Positions 58,416 to 64,000 of a stretch of DNA of 64,000 nucleotides are shown piece by piece. The number at the start of each line of letters is the position of its first letter. The stretch's first letter is position 1. The notes beneath the pieces are model-generated. The model did no database searches. It had not been told where the DNA came from and was given only the letters and a program-made list of their open reading frames with translations. The stretch is from Tetracentron sinense. Its lineage: Eukaryota; Streptophyta; Magnoliopsida; Trochodendrales; Trochodendraceae. The stretch lies in assembly GCA_015143295.1 (NCBI GenBank), contig CM026559.1, positions 20,102,826 through 20,166,825 on the forward strand. The letters are read 5' to 3'. The position numbers and the translations under genes were made by a program.

Positions 58416-58969
58416 AGTAACTCAAGTAACATTGTGAATGTTTTGTCGTTTCATCCATTGAGACACTTAATGTTATTTAATTAGACGATAAAAGACAGTT
58501 TACTAAAATTTTTACATTCGGGATACAAATCTTGTTCGGCATCTTCCATTAGCTTATAGAATTTTGTGGCTTCTGCGTTGGAACTCTCTCTTGTTTCACT
58601 TTGTCCCTCATCAGCTGTCACTTCGTTTGCACGATTGGGCCCAAATGTCACGTGCAACATCTCGTGCATATCATCAATTACAGAGTTATTCACGTCTCGC
58701 ACCACTTGGGCAGTTGAAGATCTAGGATGCGGTCTTTTCCCGTGGAAAATCAACGTAGCCGTGTCATAATGCTTATCGAATCCATCGCAAATCAAATGCC
58801 TGTACTCACTGTGTCGTATCCAATAATATCGATTACTACATTTTTTACACGGACACTTGATAGTACTGTCAAGTTGTGGTGACTTACTAAATACAAAATT
58901 TAAAAAATTGTTCATAGCCGTTTTATATATATCACTCCATCTGTTTGCAGAAACCCAACTTTTATCCAT
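58416..58969 (-). pseudogene. Transposase fragment, TNP2 N-terminal (Transpos_assoc) region
   Basis: The frame from MDKSWVSANRWSDIY contains the transposase-associated domain: IKCPCKKCSN with its cysteines, then HLICDGFDKHY and FHGKRP. It continues with FYKLMEDAEQDLYPECKNFS and KLSFIV, the usual start of TNP2. In-frame stops follow at 58481-58483 and near 58458, between recognisable LNNIKCLNG and NDKTFTMLLELLKEA, after which the gene runs into subterminal repeats. The catalytic region is absent. ATG at 58969 is preferred over an upstream in-frame one because the family starts MDKSW or MDRSW. Confidence 0.75.
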
Positions 58970-59046
58970 GGTGACTTTATCAGCTCTCGCAATCACTAAC
59001 AACATAAGACAATATATATATGTCATTAGTGAATGCTACTAGTTCT

Positions 59047-59872
59047 TGTTAGTCTCAAGGTTATAACTCTAAGTACCCTTAATAGTTTCGATGATAACAC
59101 AATAATATAATGGTCTTAATGATACTAATATCTCCATTTAGTATGTGAAAATTCAGAGAAAAATGATATTAAGATCATCATTCAAGTTATAAGGAATTGA
59201 AGAGCTCAACCAATCTAGGACATCAAGGTCAAAGTACAAGTGCTAGTCACTTCAAGGGAAAAAGCTTCAAGGACTCAAGCCAATTCATGATGTCTAGTCA
59301 CAACTGAAGCTCCACAAGTTCCATGTCAAGATTATCTCCATATGAAATCTAGTGTGAATGCCTAGGACCTTGTAAAATCCTCAAGACTTTTGGAAATGTT
59401 TGCTCAAAGTTTACGTAGATAGACCCGAAGGGACTTAGTATAATTTGGACATCATTCTAAGGGCCTTAAAATGATTAAAATAATGTTGGTATGATGGCCT
59501 AGGGGTCTAAGTACAATACATATCCATTTGGTCTCATTACAGATGAGTTCACAGAAATCAGTGGACTCGTCGACAAGTAGAAGAGACTCGTCAACGAGTG
59601 GGAAAACACTAAGCTCATTTTGAGTACTGTCACCCCACTCATCGACGACCCCATATTTTCTACACTCACTCGTCGATGAGTGTATGCGGGAAAAGTGTAT
59701 AACGGCTAGTTCGCATTAAATGTGCTCCCAACGGCCATATTGATTGTTCAACTATAAATAGAGCTTATTTATGAACTAAATACATGAATCTAACAATGTT
59801 CAATCATTCATACATTCCTTACAATCTTCCAGCAATCAATACTCTGTTTTTACATTGAATACCTAGAATACA
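59047..59872 (+). repeat. Sirevirus-like LTR, 5' part, inserted in the CACTA fragment
   Basis: Starts TGTTAGTCTCAAGGTTATAA and follows the start of the Sirevirus LTR above (TGTTAGCCTCAGGGTTACAA on its minus strand), including the CTAAGTACCC and ATAATATAATG blocks. It has four ACTCGTCGACGAGT-type palindromes at 59565-59682 and a CTATAAATAG box at 59752-59761. It is interrupted at 59872 by another LTR. Broken remnant of a related but different element. Confidence 0.7.
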
Positions 59873-60119
59873 TGTAGCACCCTGGAACTTTTCGTACCTA
59901 ATGAATAACGTTCCCATAACCGATTGGCCTTTCACGTAGTCTAATTAATAAATAAAGAAGAATTGAAAATTTCTAAAATATTAGAAATGTTCCCCTTCGA
60001 AAGACGAATCCAACGCAAGTTGAATCATCAAAGTCTGACGAACGAGTCAAAAGTTATGGCTGAAATACCGAAGTGGGGAAAAATGAGAAAAAACAGAAAA
60101 ATTGGCAAAAACACAAGGA

Positions 60120-60254
60120 TCCGGTCGACCGAATTTGCTACCGGTCGACTGAACAGCCACTGGTCGACCGAATGCCTTTACCGGCCGACCGGTCAAGAAA
60201 AATTTTGTATGGGTTATTTTTCCAGAGAGGTCATTTTTGACCGGTCGACCGGTC
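60120..60254. promoter_or_regulatory. Cluster of ACCGGTCGACCGGT-type palindromes
   Basis: Five CCGGTCGACC-like motifs in 135 bp, among them GACCGGTCGACCGGTC at 60239-60254, a perfect 16-bp palindrome. They lie about 75-210 bp upstream of the TATA box at 60329. Confidence 0.6.
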
Positions 60255-61394
60255 ATGCGAATTTTTGCCCAGTTCGATCTGTTTTGCCGAAATTTTAAGG
60301 GTAAAATGGTCTTTGACCACCCTATTTTCTATATAAACCCAATTTTGTGGGTTTGGGGTTTCATAAACCCTCAAGCCAAGTTTTGAGAAAGGGATTGGAG
60401 AGGAAGAAGGGAGAAGTTAGGGTTTTGCTCAAGGGGTGTCGGATTTGAGGTCAAGGGAGCTCAAGCTTGAAGATTCTCAAGCAAGGATCATCCCCATCAA
60501 ACAAGGGTTCCTTAAAATCTCAAGTGGTGTTCTTCCTCAAAGTTTAGAGCATTCTCTACAAGTGAGATCACCCTCTATCAAGTTTGGGGTTTTCTAAATT
60601 AAGGGGTTTTCTCCAAGATCAAGCATTGATCTTCAGGTTAGTACACCCTACTAGCTATTTTAGTGATAACCTAGGTTTATTTTACAAAGCATGCTTGTAG
60701 ATTTCTTTAACTCATTCTTTTCTTGATTTTTTGCTTTATTAAATCTTCAAGTTAAACAAGATAAAAAAGAAATTGTGGATATGTGAATGTGTGGTTGAGG
60801 CGATGGGATGCCGTATGGATGTGATGGGTGTTATGTGATGGAAAACGTTGGATGGGCATTGTACACATAATAAATGCACATCATGTGTTTGACGAAACAT
60901 ATGAACTTAAATAACTTGAAATAATGTGGCTATGAATGTGTTGTACATTTGGTGTTTGACAAAATGCATGAATGAGAATGCCAAGAATAAAATGAGGGAA
61001 TTGGGAAGTATGATTTGTGTAGCTTTCCTTAAAAGATGATTTTAAAACAAACACTCTATATGTTTTCATTTAATTCACAATGTCTATGCAATTATAAGAA
61101 ATGTCACATTATGCTCTATTGTTTCATGTTAACATGATTATTAGAAAGAATTGAAATGCAATATGTGTTCCTGGATTCATCTTTGATAGTATGATCTTCA
61201 CAAATGCCACACACACCAAGCACGCATACATGAATTAAACTCACCAAACTTTTTAAGTATGAGCATATGAAAAGAAAAACCAAGAACAAGAAATGTAAAT
61301 TGTGAAATAAGCATGAATGTCAAGGATAGGGCATATCCCTAGGATATGTCATACCTGGCTCACAAGAAAACATGACAAGCAAGAATTAAGAAAC

Positions 61395-61775
61395 ATGGAA
61401 GGATGCTAGTATACTAAGACCAGGTACGGGCACTAACATCTGTTCCCTAACAAGTATGAGAGGATGCTGGTATACTAAAACCAGGTATGAGTACTAGCAT
61501 CTATCTCTAAGTAAAATGATGAGCATGAAATGATACTAGTGTACTAAGACCAGGTACGGGCATTAGTATTTGTTTCCAAGACATGAATAATATGAAAGTA
61601 TGCTAGTGTACTAAGACCAGGTACGGGCATTAACATCTGTTTCCAACAAGTTTGAGAGGATACTAGTATACTAAGACCAGGTAAAAGTACTAGTATCTGT
61701 CTCCAAGCAAGAATAAAGAAATATAAAATGGTGATAATGTACTAAGACCAGGTACGGGCATTATCATCTGTTCTC
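61395..61775 (+). repeat. Tandem repeat, about 60-bp unit, six to seven copies
   Basis: Each unit has the word ACTAAGACCAGGTACGGGC with variants, followed by a TAACATCTG-type word and a variable spacer. It lies in the 3' half of an LTR, like the array at 36984-37480. Confidence 0.8.
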
Positions 61776-62054
61776 ATGCAAGCAAGAAACTCACAAGCAA
61801 GTAAACTAGAAAACATGCAAGACTCTCACAAGACGAGAATAATCTCATAAGATAGGTAAGGTAACCACAAGATGCATGAGATGTATAAGGAGCTCACGAT
61901 GTAACGGAAACCACATCAGGTAAAAGCATGAATTCAAAGCATGATTAAATATAAGATGTTTCAAGATTTATTTTGTTATTTCATTCTGGCTTCTGCACTC
62001 TGATTATATACATGTGATAATTAACTGTATTATGCATGTTATGTTATTGTTATT

Positions 62055-64000
62055 TGTAGAGACCCGAATCTTTTCATGTCTTTATTACAAGTATTAGGGG
62101 TATTATAGTCCTTGTGATATTTTAATGTTTATGTATTTATATCTAATTGGTATAGTGTGATTAAGGCTTAATCAAACTTGTAAGCGAAGAGATGTCATAT
62201 CACACCCTGAACTTTAGGAAGCTCTAGTTTTGGCACCGTTTATTGGAATTGAATGATTCTTGAACCATTAGAAAGGTATTGGAACCCTCTTCGAGGTTCA
62301 TATTTAATATTTTTCCATATTTTTAGTCTAAGCTAAGTCAAAAGTGGGTTTTCTGATGTTTTGTCTGATGGAATTACAGATCAGTCAACTTTGGGGATAA
62401 TTTGGTCCATAAATGAAATAGAATTTAGAAATTCTAATACCAAAAATGTTCCTTTTCGAAAGACGAATCAAATGTAAGTTGAATCGTCGAAATCCGACCA
62501 ACGAGTCAAAAGTTATGGCCAAAACAGGAAAATGGGTCAAAAATCTGCAGAGCACCGATCGCTAGGGATCGATCGGTACAAATCCGATCGCTCGGTCAAA
62601 AGTAGCGATCGATCGGTACACAACCGATCGATCGGTAGCTATCGACTGGTTAACTTTTTTGTATGAAAATTTTTCCAGAGAATGTGTTTTTGACCGAGAG
62701 CTCAGTCAAGAATACCGGTCGATCGGTAGGCGACCGATCGCTCGATCATAACCACCGATCGCTCGGTCTTTCGTATTTTTTTTACAGGATTTCAGTAAGG
62801 TCTTTTAGGTCTTTTGGCTCTCAAACCTTGAGGCTATAAATATGGGGTCCTATTTCGAGGTATTAGAGTACTCTACCTATTTCTAACCTAATTTAGCAAA
62901 AATGGAGAGAAAACCTAGGGTTTTGAGAGAGAGATTGCTTGGAGAAGAAGGAGATAGCTTGGATATCGTTAGGAAAACTTGGAGATCGTCCTCAAAGCTT
63001 CCCCAAATCATCTTGGGAGCGATTTGGATCCAAGGGAAGGATCCCTAAGGTCGATATATTATCCTAATCAACCCTATTATAATGTTTTATGAATGTTAAT
63101 ATGATAGAAATGATAGAAATAGGAATTAAATGTGTTTTTCCTTATTTTTGTATGAAGTAAGCTATCATGGATGAAAATATGGATTAATAATGTGGATGAG
63201 ATGCATGGAGGATGAGAAATACCATGGAGGATGGGATTAATATGTGGATGTGGATTGTAATTAGGTTGTGTGGATGGATTATGGTTTGACGAAATGTTTG
63301 AAATGTGGAAAGGGAAATGGGTTCATGATCTACGTACCCAAGGTGTTTGTGAAAATGCTTGAGAGGATAAATACTAATATATTACTATAGAATTGTAAGA
63401 AATTGATTATAAATTGTGCTAAGAATCATGATAAGATATGTATACGTGATTATTTGTTAAGTATGTCTAATTACTTGCATGGAAATTGATAGTCGGGAAG
63501 GTAAGAACTTAGAGGAAAATCTCTCAAACCGGGAATTCTCTAACTATTTGGTATGGGACAATATAGTCGAGTTTCCATGGTGGGAGATTGGAATCTAAGC
63601 AATTACCAACTCGAATGTTAATTTCGACACTGAATCACAGATGCACGTGTATGTTAAGATAAGAGTCTCACAAATCACACATGTGGACCACAAGCATAAG
63701 CATGGCATGCGTATGACATTCTGAATAAGCATGAGCATGGCATGGTCCGTATCCGCCAAGAACGGCATGTCCATTTTATAATTTCTTAGGCATGGTCCGT
63801 ATCCGCCAAGAACGGCATGTCACATCACTATATGATCTGAATAAGTGCATAAGCATAAGCATAAGCATCTCACAAGCACGTGGTCTCATAAGCATAAGCA
63901 TCTCATAAGTATATCATCTTCTAAGTCCAAAGTTCTCACATGTACACGAGTCAAGATGATGATATGATATAATGAGCACTTGTTCTTCCGTACTCTGATT
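62055..64000 (+). repeat. Long LTR of the same superfamily, runs off the right edge
   Basis: Starts TGTAGAGACCCGAATC inside the previous LTR. It shares the CCTTTTCGAAAGACGAATC and AACGAGTCAAAAGTTATGGC blocks with it. CGATCG-core palindromes lie at 62553-62767 and a CTATAAATATGG box at 62834-62845. Near 63737-63822 a 32-bp word starting GCATGGTCCGTATCCGCC is present twice. The 3' end and any internal region lie outside the window. Confidence 0.5.
62553..62767. promoter_or_regulatory. Cluster of CGATCG-core palindromes
   Basis: About nine CGATCG-containing motifs, including CCGATCGATCGG, in 215 bp ending about 65 bp upstream of the TATA box at 62834. Confidence 0.6.

Larger units (their letters stand above)
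58057..59046 (-). mobile_element. CACTA (En/Spm) transposon fragment
   Basis: Begins with the terminus CACTACCAACTAGC, followed by subterminal repeats and then the start of a TNP2-type transposase gene reading toward this end. The transposase is cut short, so the element had already lost its core. The other terminus is not visible: the sequence is interrupted at 59046/59047 by a Sirevirus-like LTR. Confidence 0.75.
59873..62054 (+). repeat. Long LTR, probably Ty3/gypsy, interrupted before its end
   Basis: Starts TGTAGCACCCTGGAAC. Then come the CCTTCGAAAGACGAATC block shared with 62055ff, palindromes at 60120-60254, a CTATATAAAC box at 60329-60338, a GGTTAGTACACCC block near 60638 and a tandem array at 61395-61775. 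Compared with 35265-36985 it stops at GTTATTGTTATT, exactly where GCTAGTAGCTTG should follow, because the next LTR begins there. Confidence 0.55.

Noticed and set aside
61395-61775. Possible CRISPR-like array
   Set aside because: The spacers are themselves related and the array lies in a plant LTR; it is an ordinary tandem repeat.

Overview
The window is nuclear DNA of a flowering plant: AT-rich, with a coiled-coil NLR immune-receptor gene, plant-type L1 LINEs, a Tat-lineage Ty3/gypsy element, a Sirevirus (Ty1/copia), CACTA, hAT, Mutator and Helitron DNA elements, and many foldback MITEs. The species cannot be named from sequence alone. There is one convincing host gene, the NLR at the left edge; nearly everything else that can be assigned is transposon sequence.

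Layout. 1-3022 (-): the first 1007 codons of a CC-NB-LRR receptor, running off the left edge. 3009-5836: a 1.4-kb tandem duplication of its upstream DNA that also copies the first five codons; each copy holds a Mutator-like MITE. 5842-7992: foldback repeats and small MITEs. 7993-10193: a probable solo LTR. 10194-10368 and 21258-22300: the two halves of a LINE split by a 10.9-kb Tat-lineage element (10369-21257), which carries an antisense plant-mobile-domain gene. 22716-22953: a nearly perfect foldback MITE. 24266-30422: an almost full-length, broken L1 with a target-site duplication and a poly(A) tail. 31461-31917: a MITE. 32574-35256: a hAT-type element with an 8-bp target-site duplication and an internal insert. 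35265-39305: two long LTR remnants in opposite orientation. 39306-40407: another LINE fragment, split by a hAT MITE. 40740-42122: a chromovirus scrap, a MITE and a small Helitron. 43748-54717: a Sirevirus with ~3% LTR divergence and a perfect 5-bp target-site duplication. 54786-55687: a second Helitron. 56106-56568: a hAT MITE. 56943-57660: a composite SINE-like segment. 58057-64000: a four-level nest, a CACTA fragment interrupted by a Sirevirus-like LTR, that by a long LTR, and that by another long LTR.

The most unexpected signal is shared by six LTRs from at least two unrelated retrotransposon families. Each has a cluster of short CG-centred palindromes (cores GTCGAC or CGATCG) upstream of its TATA box, within about 60-300 bp in most of them. 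Other points of note are the plant-mobile-domain gene carried antisense in the Tat element, the extra downstream gene of the Sirevirus, and the duplicated NLR promoter with a decoy start codon. Element ages and identities are estimates by eye; no alignment or database search was run.
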